This document shows positions 22,902-34,284 of a DNA stretch of 64,000 nt, in pieces. Numbering within the stretch: position 1 is the first letter of the stretch; the number at the start of each line of letters is the position of its first letter. The DNA lies in assembly GCA_963678705.1 (NCBI GenBank), contig OY783205.1, positions 992,001 through 1,056,000 on the forward strand. Direction: 5' to 3'. A program made the translations under genes and the position numbers. The notes below the pieces were generated by a model. The model was given only the letters and a program-made list of their open reading frames with translations, ran no database searches and had not been told where the DNA came from. The DNA comes from Panorpa germanica (Eukaryota > Arthropoda > Insecta > Mecoptera > Panorpidae).

Positions 22902-25900
22902 ATGATAAATTTTATTCAATGGAATTGCAGAGGAGTCAGATATATTAAAGAGGAACTACAACATATGTTACAGAAGCATAACATACATATATGCATACTA
23001 TCAGAAACGTTTTTAACAAAAAATATCAATTTCAACATCAAAGGTTATTTTATTGAAAGAGAAGATAGGATACAGAATACAAACTATAATCCCCACGGGG
23101 GTGTTGCTATCTTGATTCATAAATCTATAAAATATAAACGAGTAATGCTAAATAACCCATTTAATTCGGTCGAAATAGTTGGAATAATTTTAACACATAA
23201 CGAAACTGATGTAATATGTATTTTATCAATCTATGCTAAACCGAATCATAAACTATCTAATTCTAATTGGTCACAGATAAAACAACAAATAGATGTTCCT
23301 GTTATACTTGCTGGAGATTTTAACGCGACTAATCTTGCTTGGGATATAAATTGTCCAGGTAGTCAGTATGAAGGTAACGAATTGTTAGATTTCATAGAAA
23401 ACGAAAATCTAAATATTATCAACGATGATAAACCAACTAGAGTAAGCAATCTCAGTACAAGGGACAGTATATTGGATCTCACATTGGTATCAATGACGTT
23501 AACACAACAAATTACTTCGTGGCAAGTTCTTGCAGATAGCTTAGGTAGTGATCACTACCCAATTTTTTTCTGTTTGAATGACTATAATAAAGACCGTTAC
23601 CGTACATCTGAATATTTAACGAGGAGAAATTTCCGAAAAGCAGATTGGGAGAAATATAGCCTTGAAATAGAAAGCAGAATTTCAAACCTTAGCACAAATG
23701 GAATCACAAGTAATCCCCAAGATGTTGAAAACAAATACAACCAATTTAGAGATGTTATTAATAATTCGGCAGACATACATATCCCATCTACCAGATTGTA
23801 TAATATAACTCCTAATAAAATAAAACCGTCTTGGTGGGACACTGAGTGCAATAAAATGATAGCTCAAAGAAAATTAGCACTAACTATTTTTAATAAAAAC
23901 ATGACAATGGCGAATTATTTAAATTATAAAAAACATCAAGCTAAAACCAGACGATATTTTAGAGCCAGAAAAAAAATAGAATGGCAAAATTTCTGCGAGA
24001 ATTTAAACCCAAACACAACAACCAACATTGTATGGAATAATATAAGAAAAATTAACAATAAAAGCTATAGTACTAAAAGGATAAGTGATAATGAAAATTT
24101 AATAGAAGAATTCATTAAAAAAAAATTTCCACAGAACAACAATTTAAATATTACTACCACCACCATCGTAAAAGATAATTTTCTAGATAATAACATAAAT
24201 AAAAATGAAGTAAAATTCGCGTTAAATCATAATAAAAACAGTAGCACAGGATTTGATAGAATAAATTACAAAATGATACAAAACTTACCTGACAATGCAA
24301 TAAATCATCTTACACAAATATACAATATGTCATTAAACACTGCTGATATACCATTAGACTGGAAAAAACATATCGTTGTTCCTATATTAAAAACAGGAAA
24401 AGATCCAAACAAAGAAGAATCATTCAGACCAATTACTTTACTATCATGTATGGGCAAAACTATGGAATCCATCATCAAAAACAGACTGGAGTGGTATCTC
24501 GAACATCATAAAAGATTACCTGAGTTACAATTTGCGTTTAGAAAAACAAGAAGTACACAGCATAACTTAAACATATTGAATATCGATATTCAAAGAACAT
24601 ACAGTAAAAATCATTATATGATAGCTGCTTTCATTGACATTGAAGCTGCTTATGACAATGTTAATCTAAAAATATTAAAAGAAAAAGTAGAAAACATAGG
24701 TATATCTTCCAAAATATCCAACTGGATTATAAACTACTTCCAAAATAGAGAAATAACAGTTAGATACAATAATAAGTTAACTGGTCCTATACTATGTAAT
24801 CACGGAATTCCACAAGGCTCAATATTATCTCCCTTATTATTCAACATATACACAGAAAAGTTAACAACATTATCAGATAACAACACAACAGTACTGATGT
24901 ATGCAGATGACATGGTTATTTATAGTATGGGTCATACACAAGATATAGCTCAAAACAGATTACAATCGAAATTAAGAAAACTAGATATTTTATTAAAGGA
25001 AATCAAATTAAATATATCGTCAGAAAAAAGTAAAATAGTTATATTTACAAGGCATAGAATAAACTGCAGTCCAAAAATAACCATCAGAAATAAAAATATA
25101 ACTGTTACTTCAAATACCAAATTTCTGGGTATATTCTTTGATACGAAAAGCACTTGGGCGAAAGAAATTGCACATATTATTAACAAATGTCAAAAAGGCT
25201 TAAATTTGATGCGATGTATAGCAGGATACAAATGGGGCGCACACCCAACAACCTTAATAAAAATATATAAAGCTATTGTTAGACCGCATATTGACTATTC
25301 TAGTACTATGATCTGCACCGCAAATAACTCAAGATTAAAAAAAATTGAAATTATACAAAACAAATGTTTAAGAATAATATTAGGTGCAATGGTTTCAACA
25401 CCAATCCAAATCCTCAACTATCAAACTAATATTCCTCCGGTAAATATCAGAATACAACAAATATCAGACAGTTTCTTTTGTAAAAACAGACATAACTCAT
25501 GTGGCCCCTTAAATACAAGATTATCTAAACTATATGTTCTTTATAATAAACCATATTGGACAACTCATAAAAAACCGGCACTTTTAACTAGTTTTGATAG
25601 ATATAATAACTTGAACTTAGAGGTACACAACATTATACCTTTTTTCAAATTTCCATTAGAAATAAGCATGACAACAATACATACAGAAATAAATTTGTTC
25701 AAGAAGAATGACAGTAAGGAAATAACTTATCAAAAATATATGGAATATATAACAAAAGATGATATAAACTGGAGTATATGGTTTACCGATGGTTCATTCG
25801 AAAAAAACTCTAAAACTGGAGGAATTGGCATTTTCAATTATAATACAGATCAACAGTACAAATACAAACTTAACAACATCACAAATTCTTATAATACAGA

Positions 25901-26630
25901 AATAACAGCAATTATGAAATTACTAGTAATAATACAAAAAACTGACAATAAAAATATATTAATCTTCACAGATTCGCGTAGTGTTTGTGTATCTTTAAAT
26001 AACAATAAATTCAAAAACAATAATAATAACAAAATATGTTCAATTAAAGAATATCTTTTAAAAATGGAAAAAAATGATATCAATGTTAAACTTATTTGGA
26101 TTCCTGGACATGTAGGCATAAAAGGAAACGAAATGGCTGACAAACTGGCCAAAGAAGCTTGTGTAGATGGGGAAATAATCGAAATAAATTGGTCAATAAA
26201 TGATTCCAAAAAAATAATTAAAGAAAATTGTATGGCAGAATGGCAGAATATATATAATGAGAAAAGTCAAAGTACTGGAAAATTTTTTTTTGCAGCGAAT
26301 CAAAAAATTCCAACAACCACATGGTTTAATAAAAATCATTCACGGAGATATATTTCAACAAATTGTCGAATGAAATCTGGGCATTCTAGATGTCCAGCTC
26401 ATCTATACAAAATAAATATAAAAGACACACCAAATTGTAGATGTGGAGAAGAAGGGTCTTTGGACCATATAATTCTAGGGTGTCATCTTTTAACATCAAA
26501 AATTGATAGACTTTTAAATGATTTATGTAATGTAACACAGTTCCCAGTCAATATGTCCTGTTTAATGACAAGTGAAGCAACGGCGGAAATATTAACAAAC
26601 TTTGTGATAGAAAATAATATAGAAGTGTAA
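22902..26630 (+). CDS. LINE ORF2, endonuclease/reverse transcriptase/RNase H (1242 aa)
   Basis: An APE-type endonuclease occupies about residues 1-225 (QWNCRG, LSETFL, LAGDFNATNLAWD, GSDHYPIF). The reverse transcriptase spans about 430-740, with HGIPQGSILSPLLF and the catalytic MYADD near 667. RNase H follows at about 958-1100 (WFTDGSFEK, IFTDSRS, WIPGHVGIKGNEMADKLA), keeping its acidic residues and His. A C-terminal Cys/His cluster (CRCGEEGSLDHI) closes the protein. It nicks target DNA and copies its own RNA by target-primed reverse transcription. No catalytic residue is visibly missing, so the protein could be active. Confidence 0.93.
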   Translation: MINFIQWNCRGVRYIKEELQHMLQKHNIHICILSETFLTKNINFNIKGYFIEREDRIQNTNYNPHGGVAILIHKSIKYKRVMLNNPFNSVEIVGIILTHNETDVICILSIYAKPNHKLSNSNWSQIKQQIDVPVILAGDFNATNLAWDINCPGSQYEGNELLDFIENENLNIINDDKPTRVSNLSTRDSILDLTLVSMTLTQQITSWQVLADSLGSDHYPIFFCLNDYNKDRYRTSEYLTRRNFRKADWEKYSLEIESRISNLSTNGITSNPQDVENKYNQFRDVINNSADIHIPSTRLYNITPNKIKPSWWDTECNKMIAQRKLALTIFNKNMTMANYLNYKKHQAKTRRYFRARKKIEWQNFCENLNPNTTTNIVWNNIRKINNKSYSTKRISDNENLIEEFIKKKFPQNNNLNITTTTIVKDNFLDNNINKNEVKFALNHNKNSSTGFDRINYKMIQNLPDNAINHLTQIYNMSLNTADIPLDWKKHIVVPILKTGKDPNKEESFRPITLLSCMGKTMESIIKNRLEWYLEHHKRLPELQFAFRKTRSTQHNLNILNIDIQRTYSKNHYMIAAFIDIEAAYDNVNLKILKEKVENIGISSKISNWIINYFQNREITVRYNNKLTGPILCNHGIPQGSILSPLLFNIYTEKLTTLSDNNTTVLMYADDMVIYSMGHTQDIAQNRLQSKLRKLDILLKEIKLNISSEKSKIVIFTRHRINCSPKITIRNKNITVTSNTKFLGIFFDTKSTWAKEIAHIINKCQKGLNLMRCIAGYKWGAHPTTLIKIYKAIVRPHIDYSSTMICTANNSRLKKIEIIQNKCLRIILGAMVSTPIQILNYQTNIPPVNIRIQQISDSFFCKNRHNSCGPLNTRLSKLYVLYNKPYWTTHKKPALLTSFDRYNNLNLEVHNIIPFFKFPLEISMTTIHTEINLFKKNDSKEITYQKYMEYITKDDINWSIWFTDGSFEKNSKTGGIGIFNYNTDQQYKYKLNNITNSYNTEITAIMKLLVIIQKTDNKNILIFTDSRSVCVSLNNNKFKNNNNNKICSIKEYLLKMEKNDINVKLIWIPGHVGIKGNEMADKLAKEACVDGEIIEINWSINDSKKIIKENCMAEWQNIYNEKSQSTGKFFFAANQKIPTTTWFNKNHSRRYISTNCRMKSGHSRCPAHLYKINIKDTPNCRCGEEGSLDHIILGCHLLTSKIDRLLNDLCNVTQFPVNMSCLMTSEATAEILTNFVIENNIEV

Positions 26631-26820
26631 TTTAAGTTAAAATATTTTATTTAGTATGTATTTAATTTTAAGTTTAATTTTTTAAAAGAATCATTTTGTT
26701 TTGTATTTATTAGAACAATTATAATTTATATGTAAATTTTTATATAATTTTACAAATAAAAGCAATGGCAAGAAGGCTGAATAAGCCAAAGCCTAAATAA
26801 ATAAAAAAAAAAAAAAAAAA

Positions 26821-26832
26821 ACAACATTCATT
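26821..26832. repeat. LINE target-site duplication, right
   Basis: ACAACATTCATT follows the A-tail and matches 21050-21061 exactly. The first A could equally belong to the tail. Confidence 0.85.
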
Positions 26833-27099
26833 TTGTTCAAATCACTTCCGCACTTTAAAATCTATTAATAACAGCATTTGTAAACAATTCAATCATAACA
26901 AAGCTCGATCAATAAATTTCTAATGTTTCACGAAAACGAAAATGTATTCGATAAAGAATTCCAACGTGTTTTGTTGGCTAAAATTAAATTTGTGACCGAG
27001 CTTTGCTGTAATGTTGTTCTGTAAATGGACTTGAATTCCGGGTCTTGGTTTAAGACCATTATCTTGCGGATCCGGGTCGGGTCGGGTACAGAAACCCTG

Positions 27100-27420
27100 A
27101 CGTCAATGCCTATCTTGTGCAAACACTTCCCGAACGTCTAATCTCATTCAGAGGCGATATTCAGTGTCCAGAACGATCGCAAGATTTAGCAGCCTTCGAT
27201 TATTTTCATGGAGATATCTTAAACAATGAAATACTTAATATATACCAATCGTCCAAGGACCTTGGACCAGCTGAAGAACAATATTCGTACCGTGATTGCC
27301 GACAAAGACACAGGACATGCGGGACAAAATGGACTGACACTTCCGATTTCGACTCGCCAAATGTATTGATCTGAACGGAGGCCACCTTCAAGATATTATT
27401 TGCAATAAGAAATGAAAAAG
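27100..27420 (+). pseudogene. Relic of a mariner-like (DUF4817-type) transposase, C-terminal part
   Basis: The translation reads LPERLISFRGDIQ and PERSQDLAAFDYF, then in another frame DQLKNNIRTVIAD-like text and GGHLQDIIC. This is the order seen at the C-terminus of the IS630/mariner-like transposases common in arthropods, where the SPDL(x)PxDxFLWG stretch holds the third acidic residue. It is frameshifted and has stops, and only the last ~100 codons are left. It lies between the LINE and galectin gene 3. Confidence 0.6.
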
Positions 27421-27834
27421 AACTTTCAATGTACCGCTATGTGAAGGAAAGAGGGTAAAAATGATATCTCCACTACTTTTCGATTTATGATTTTTTTAAA
27501 TAAGGACGTTCACACACCGAACCTTGTCCTATTATTTGAATAAAGTAAGTTTTTAGATAAGGAAAGAAATTTTGTAATTGACATACTTAGACAAGAAGGC
27601 TGCAAAAGCTGAAGCATAAAATAAGTTAAAAACGAATGTGGAGAATCTATGACATACGCTACGAGTATAAGGCAATATTGACATTAAAAATACAGTAAAA
27701 TATATTACCAAAAAATGTATTCAATGATTAAACAAATGTAGCATATAAATTAATATAACAATATGTATATAACAATAAAAAGTTCAGCAAAATCACGTAT
27801 CAATCGAGGTCCATTGAAGTATTGACTTCGATGT
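27421..27834. other. Spacer and galectin gene 3 3' flank
   Basis: About 27690-27800 matches the 3' flanks of galectin genes 2 (16380-16500) and 4 (35985-36110), with a shared AATGTATTCAAT..and ATAAATTAATATAACAA. It is probably the retained 3' UTR. Nothing else is recognised. Confidence 0.45.
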
Positions 27835-30800
27835 TCAACATAGAACACCAATCTTCTTGAATTCTGCCGGTCCCATGATTTGAAGATGGGTAACTCTCTC
27901 CAATGGAATACGGTATGCATAAGCAGCGAAGAAGTCACCGTCGATGTATACCTGTGTTAAACAAAAACAGGTTAGCGATGCATTAAGCAGGATAGAAAGC
28001 AAATCACTTGGCAAATGTGTAAAAAGTAAAAAAAAATTTAAAGCATTTTGACTGAGTGTCATTAAACGAGTTACTAATTTGCAGAAGTCTCATATAATCT
28101 CGTGTCCGAGTTTCAAGATATTCGAACTGGGAGGTCACATAAATCGCTTTTCTTGCAATTCTTTCTTGTCGTATGCCATTGGAAGTAAATATGAAACTTG
28201 TAGATCACAAAATTCTCTATAATTTTGATTTTGTGCACTTCTTCGTATGATGAAACGTTCCCGAGATATAGCGCGTAAAGTGACCTATGTAAGATAAAAC
28301 TATCTCGGGATTTATTAGCAGAGAGGCGTTGCATACTAATATTGTACTTTCTGGTAGAAGTGTGAAATTTGGTATAGTCAAAAAGTTTAAGGAGGTACAG
28401 GACGTACCGCCAATGCAAAAAGTTTATCTCTCGGTAATACGAAATGCAATATACGAAGTATTTAATATTGGGACTGTATCTTTGAAAATGAATTTTTCAA
28501 TTTCCTATTAAACTGCTTTTTGCTAGTTAAAATGATTTTTTTATGCGTATAATAGTTTAATAAATTAAAAATTACCTATAATTAATATCAAAAATTATAT
28601 TAATTCAATTTAAATACAAATTAAATATTTTTTGAAAAAGAAATAATAAATTTGGCAACGCTGTAAATTTACGTGTGTTGAAGCGTGCGTGATTTGGTTC
28701 TTTGATAAATAAATTGTTATATTTTATATAACATTTATTCCGATTTTGAATTTTCCGCTCAAATTGGCATTTGCAACGTTATAATCCTACATTTACTGTT
28801 TCTTAAAGGTTTTATTTAAATATTTCCGTAAATAGGTATCCTTTTGATAATTTTCTTTTTGAAATAGTTACAGAAAAGATTCTTTTATATACACCTAGCT
28901 TTTGAAAGCCGTGTCACCATTTTTTATAGTTAAAAGTTATATTATGTGGTGAAATTGAGCTAAAAATTATGATTTGTATGAAAAATGACTATTTTTAATC
29001 ATGTATAAAAAGAAAACTATGAACCCTAGGTCTCTAAAATTTTTTATGGAGGATTGAAAATGGCCGCTACTAGATTTGTATAATATCAATTAATTATTTC
29101 TCTGGTAAATGAAAACTGGGTAAATTACACAAAATTTATAAATTAATTAAATAAATTATTAAATATTAAGAAACAAGTTGTTTAATGGATAAAATCGGTA
29201 TCGTATTTATTGCGCGTCTTCCATTCTTCGTACGTAAATAGGCTGAATATCACATTTGTAGAAAATTTGATGATCCACGAGCTTCATAATCATTTTTTCT
29301 CTGACGTCGTTATTGGAATTGAACTAGTGTGATATCCATTTGTTTCTTAGTATTAGCAAGTAGAAGCTTAACCTTACAGTCAATGCAAAAAGTTTATCTC
29401 TCGGTAATACGAATCACGAAATACGAAATACATGAGGGAGCAATATTGGGACTGTACCTTTGAAGACGAATTTTTCAATTCCCATTTAAATGGCTTTTGA
29501 CTTGTTAAACTTATATTTTTAGGCATATAATAGTTTAATAATTAACAATTTACCTATAATTAATATCAAATTTATATTAATTGAATTCAAATTCAAATTA
29601 AATATTTAGAATAAGTAATAATAAATTTGGCAACGCTGTAAATTTACGTGTGTTTATGCATACGTGACTTGGTGATTTGGGTAACGCAGCTAAGTTGTTT
29701 TATTTTAAATATTATGCTAATAATTTAAAAAAACATTTTTTTGTACACGTAGTTTTCAAAACCCATATCACTATTCTTTCATAGTAAATATATTGTATTA
29801 AATATTATAAAATATTGTGAAATAGAGCTAAAATTTATGATATATATGTAAATTGGATATTTTTAATCACTTCTACTAAGAAAACTATAAACCCTAGGTC
29901 TCTACAATTTTGAGACAGCATGTATTTTAACTATTTTTATCCAAATTTCACTCCAAATCCTTCAACTATCACGACATTTTCATAATTTACTTAAGGATCC
30001 TGTAACCCCTTAAGTTGCATTTTAACTAAATTTTATTTACCAGTATTGAAAAAAAAAGAAAATGTCTTATCAGTCCAATGCATGACGTCAGAGGAAAAGT
30101 TACGTAATAAAACCCTAAGATTAGAATGTTGAAAGGTAAAAAATTGTCCTGTAGTGAAGTTTCAAGCTTGCTACAAGCTAATATTTATTTTCTATCGCTC
30201 ACGATAAACTTGTAACGCATTAAGCAAGATTAAAATTACTGCCATATAAACTTAATACTTTATTATTTTTGCTTAGATTTGTTTAAAAATGCAAGTACAA
30301 ACTAGGGAATATCAAGATGAAGCCTTAAGGTGGAGGGAATTTACATAAATGTAATATTTTACCTTGAAAGATGTAGCTTCACATAAAATAATGATTTCAA
30401 ACAATTTTCCTATTTCAAATGGAAATCCCCCTGTAGTTTCCTCTGGTCCCCATCCCTGGGTACATGTACCATAGCAGACGTTGGTATCCTTCACGACCCA
30501 CGTGTTGCGGACCGTTTCACGCAGACTGAAGCGAGGGAAGAGGTGAAACGGAATGTTGACTGACATTGGTTCGCGGCAACCCTGTTCTCCATCAATCAAA
30601 TTTATCTTTAACCTGAAATATAATCAACTATTAAAAACGAATAAAAAACAACTAAGAATGAAAAATTTTGGATGACGTCGTAATAAGGTCTGGAAAGAAA
30701 CTAATAGTCATTTTTGCAACGAGTTGGAAGTACTCGCGAAAGTGGAGCAGTTCTGCTTTGTCAATGATTACGGCAGGAATCGGGAATATACAAATTGCGT

Positions 30801-33134
30801 CTCTTACAAGCAAATTATACGATACATTTGCAATATTACAATTATTTGTTAATAAGTATATCGAGTACATCTGGGTTGTGTATCTTATCAAGTTTTATAT
30901 TACAATGGTTGTGAAAGAGGAAAAGTAATTTGGATTACTTATTTCTTATGTGGCGTCATACGCAGAGATACTCCAAGCAGCAAAACTGAAATTCGAATTT
31001 TAAGTAGCTATAACTCCGTTAACTTTTGGATATTTAAGTAATTAGAAATGGCAATGTACATATACTAGCGTTTACCTCTGTCGTAAAGCGGCTATCACGG
31101 CTGACCTTGTGTGTAAATTTCATTTAAAAATTCAGTTTCACATTTCAATTAAAATATTTAACTCGTTCTATATTCAAACAATTCTTCATATAAACCGACG
31201 AAAAAAAAAAAATTTTTTCAACGATACATAATTTTTTTTATAATATTCAAAACTTATGCGTTATTTGACCAACTTTTTTTCAAAATTTGGAAATTTTTTT
31301 TCTATTTGTAAATTAGGTACCAAATTCAATACCTAAAAAATTAGGTTCCAAGTCAGCCAATTATATGAAATTTCAATTTTTTAATGCAATTTTTACCCTC
31401 AGTACCCGTGCCTTCAAATAAAATTTTTAATATCTAAATTTGGAAATATATTTCCATTCAATAGCATAATACACATGCAAAATTTCACCTTTCTATCTTT
31501 TACGAATACAAAGTTATACAGCAAAAAGTGTTCATTTTTTCCAAAATTACGGGATGCTAGGAAATTCAGAGAAAAATCGGAGGACAATGAAAGTTTGAGA
31601 ATTTTTTTCCCTACAAAATAACAAATTTTCAAAAACTTTCCTGGTTCCGTTTTTGAGCTACCATACAAAATTCAGCACCAAACATATAAACATATAAGAA
31701 TATACACTTAGAACATTATAATATAGCAGAATTAACCTGAAAAAATGAAAAACAACCCTTAAAAAATGTGTTTTTACTATACCCATTTGTTGCAGCTTCT
31801 TCTAATAATTGGCCGTGTATTATAACTCTCTTGTATCCAGTCGCAGTCATTGTTAGGGGTTCATCCAGTCTCACACAGATAGGGGTTTTGTAAGTAATAT
31901 TACCCTAATTAAAATATAAATATGATAGTTATTAATATTTCTGCTAGACACAGAACACATATCTTGTTTCCAAAAAATTGCCAGTAACAGTAAACAGTAA
32001 AGTGTAAATAAAAGGAAAATATTTTTCATTAACATAAAGGAAACCCCTTTTGCTATCATATGGTTTGCCACATGTTTGTACAGGCTGAAATATTAATACG
32101 CCACTCCGATTAATACTCCACCATAAAATATAAAGCTAAATGTGTATTGTCAATAATCGCATTTAAAATAGAACTGTAATGTAGCACACCCTGTGTTACA
32201 ATACAATAATTAGTTGTTCTAGTAATTAATAATTGTGTTGAAGAATAATTAATTATTGTATTGTTGTAGGAAAAGGAATACTCTGATCTCATTATGTCAA
32301 TGATTATGTATCTGCACTGGTCCACTGCATCAGGCAGTTCGTATGAGACGCATTAGATTTATCGAATAAAATGTGAACGACCGTTACGGGTCTACTGTGC
32401 TAACGAGAGAGATCGGCTACTAATTCAAGTAGCATTATAAAAATTGCTCTTCGAAACAACCGATGATAGCATATTTGACCATAAGTACTAAATACAGTAG
32501 CTGTCGCTGCATATGCCCCCCTGTTCCCTCGCGTTACTCTTCTCTTTCAATACAACACGTTAAATCCATTGCAACCGTCGTGCCTCATATCGGTGTACTA
32601 CACTACTGCCAAATTAGTTTTAGAATAGGTGCGTAGACAATCAATTTAACTTGATAACAACCTAACCCATAAAATATAATTCTGGTCCGGAGATCGAACC
32701 AGAAGACAGCAGTCAACTTCAAGCACCAATGCTCTCGTCCACTGTATAATATTTAATTCATATTTTACAATATGTCTCAACGACTATTATCAAATTTTGA
32801 TGATGCATAAAAATGACACGTGAGCTTGTCATCTACCGATGACGTACTCCCTCCTTATTTTCAAACAATGTCATTCTATCAAATAGATTATTTATCAAAC
32901 GCGACTTTACCCGTACTAGCACGATTTCAGAAAGATCACACGTTGTGTAACGATATTCAAAAGATACGAGTACTGGTTATTAGGTTACAAAATAAAAAAA
33001 TTGTCAAAAGTTTATAATCAGGTTGTCCATCTGTCAGGTGTAAATTAAAGAAACAAAAGTAGGGTTAAGTAAGTAGTAAAATGCCTCACCAAAGTTAGAG
33101 TCACCAAAGACAAAAACACGATTAGTTTTTCCAT
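27835..33134 (-). CDS. Secreted-type galectin gene 3 (subfamily B)
   Basis: The exons are 33134-33090, 31904-31783, 30612-30363 and 27951-27835, giving 177 aa in phase. Exon 1 is MEKLIVFLSLVTLTL. Exon 2 gives PICVRLDEPL and GYKRVIIHGQ. Exon 3 gives PFHLFPRF, TVRNTWVVKDTNVCYGTC, GWGPEETTGGFPF and FEIIILC. Exon 4 gives YIDGDFFAAYAYRIPLERV and stops early after KKIGVLC, so it has the shortest C-terminus and one extra cysteine. The canonical HxNxR is HLFPR and the WGxExR arginine is T, as in gene 2. The gene is long because two TTAA-element relatives and other repeats lie in introns 2 and 3. Secretion is predicted from the signal peptide; the ligand is unknown. Confidence 0.82.
28387..29040. mobile_element. 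TTAA MITE relative, 3'-truncated
   Basis: TTAAGGAGGTACAGGACGTACCG at 28387 and the following ~640 bp closely follow the complete copy at 19663, with small indels. The copy stops near TCTCTAAAATTTT, before the terminal ~80 bp. It lies in intron 3 of galectin gene 3. Confidence 0.65.
29370..30015. mobile_element. TTAA MITE relative, diverged
   Basis: It begins AGTCAATGCAAAAAGTTTAT, lacking the outer 5' TIR, and ends GGATCCTGTAACCCCTTAA, a decayed version of the 3' TIR. It is more diverged than the copy just left of it, so the two are separate insertions or an old duplication. Confidence 0.55.
30850..31010. repeat. CRE-like dispersed repeat fragment
   Basis: TATCAAGTTTTATATTACA..and GGCGTCATACGCAGAGAT recur at 15500-15610 and, reversed, at 41710-41800. 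It is a fragment of an unnamed repeat in intron 2 of galectin gene 3. Confidence 0.45.
31140..31740. repeat. AT-rich dispersed repeat, ~600 bp
   Basis: It contains TGACCAACTTTTTTTC, GCAAAATTTCACCTTTCTATC and ATATAAACATATAAGAAT. Reversed relatives lie at 49200-49790 and 46750-47170, and forward relatives near 51430-51640 and 42750-42870. No coding frame is seen. It is a non-autonomous element of unknown class. Confidence 0.5.
32685..32750 (-). repeat. Possible tRNA-like SINE head
   Basis: On the minus strand GTGGACGAGAGCATTGG is followed ~20 nt later by GGTTCGATCTCCGGACCAG. The two resemble a degenerate RNA polymerase III A box and a B box with T-arm. No A-tail or second copy was found, so a decayed tRNA or chance is possible. 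Confidence 0.3.
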
Positions 33135-33345
33135 GTTGGTTCGAGCACTGTGATACCTACGAGGACACTGAATGGTTTACTTCTGGTACAATGCTATTTC
33201 AAATTATTTCATTGTTTACAATAGTCGTTCACTGTTAACAGCAGCATTGTGTCAGCCTCAGCAGTACTTTGTTATTGTTTTAATCAGCTAGCATCTGTTG
33301 AAATGCAGAATTTAATTTATTCAGAAATTATTCAAAATAATAAAC
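33135..33345 (-). promoter_or_regulatory. Conserved upstream block of galectin gene 3
   Basis: It is nearly identical to the blocks before genes 1, 2 and 4, with CATTCAGTGTCC ~43 nt before the ATG and TTGTAAACAATG further up. Similarity to the other copies ends near 33345. Confidence 0.5.
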
Positions 33346-33599
33346 ACTGTTTATTAAGATGTAAATGTTACGTGCATGCTACAAAACTGTTTTTGAAAGA
33401 GGAATTCTAAGTTTGAAGATGGATTATATTCGTTAATCACTGGAAATGTTGTTTTATGAGGCTGGAAATAGTTTGCAGGGTACTTTTTTTGTTAGTATTA
33501 GAATCTAGTCTGTTAGACTAATAAGCAATTTAACGTTAACATAATATATTATTTTGAACCTTAAAGATTTTGACCTTCAGCATACCTTATTGTATGATA

Positions 33600-34005
33600 T
33601 GCACGATTACATTTCATTTCATTAAACTAGCTCAAAAGGTTAAACCCTTTTCTGTCTTCTGTTTGTTTCTCCTTCGTTGTCCAGTAGGTGTGTTACCTCG
33701 TCATTAACATGTTGTTGGGGTCTTTCCTGGTGACTCTTGACACATTTCCTTATTGTAATGTCCACAGTTTTCATCTTTAAGTCCCGGTGAAGATCACTGT
33801 TTCTAATATACCACAGTGCTTCCACGATATTTCTTAGCACTTTGTTCTGGAACTTTTGGATTAAATCCTTGTTACTGCGACTAATATAGCCCCATACCTG
33901 AATACCATAATTCCACACTGGTTTAAGGATCTGTTTGTAGTATATATGTAACTTATTTTGTCCTGACAGGGTGAAATCCTGCCCAATTAGACAATTGGAC
34001 AATTT
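33600..34005 (-). mobile_element. Jockey-type LINE 3' fragment
   Basis: The translation has LHIYYKQILKPVWNYGIQ, FQNKVLRNIVEALWYIRN and SDLHRDLKM, the C-terminal part of jockey reverse transcriptase proteins, where the consensus is IYKxILKPxWxYGIQLWG. The frame ends in RRQKRV and a shifted PFELV. It is 5'-truncated and old. It lies upstream of galectin gene 3. Confidence 0.7.
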
Positions 34006-34284
34006 TTAGAGGTTAGACAATCTATTTAAGACAATTATTTCTGCTTTCAGAAGTCGTTGACCAGATAAAGGGTTCAATTTGAAGTGCTTGCATAGGATTT
34101 ACATTTCAGGAAAACCAGAATTGGACCGGGATACGAACAACTCTTTAAGTTTACTAAATGCCACAAGTCTAATGTGATTGTGAACTCATTGTTAATAGGT
34201 TAATAATCTATATCGATATTTTTAACTTTGAATTATTTATTGACGAAGTTATAGCTATTTAAAATTTTAATTTCACTTGGCTGT

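Larger units (their letters stand above)
21062..26820 (+). mobile_element. Full-length I-type non-LTR retrotransposon (LINE)
   Basis: The element is ~5.76 kb and bounded by an exact 12-bp target duplication. It has a 5' UTR (21062-21267) starting GGACAGTTTATATCGAG, then ORF1, ORF2, a 3' UTR with AATAAA, and an A-rich tail. Both frames are open from end to end. An RNase H domain after the reverse transcriptase and an ORF1 with three CCHC knuckles fit the I-group (I/Nimb/Loa-like). The exact clade is not decidable by eye. Perfect flanks and intact frames indicate a young and possibly competent copy. It lies between galectin genes 2 and 3. Confidence 0.9.
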
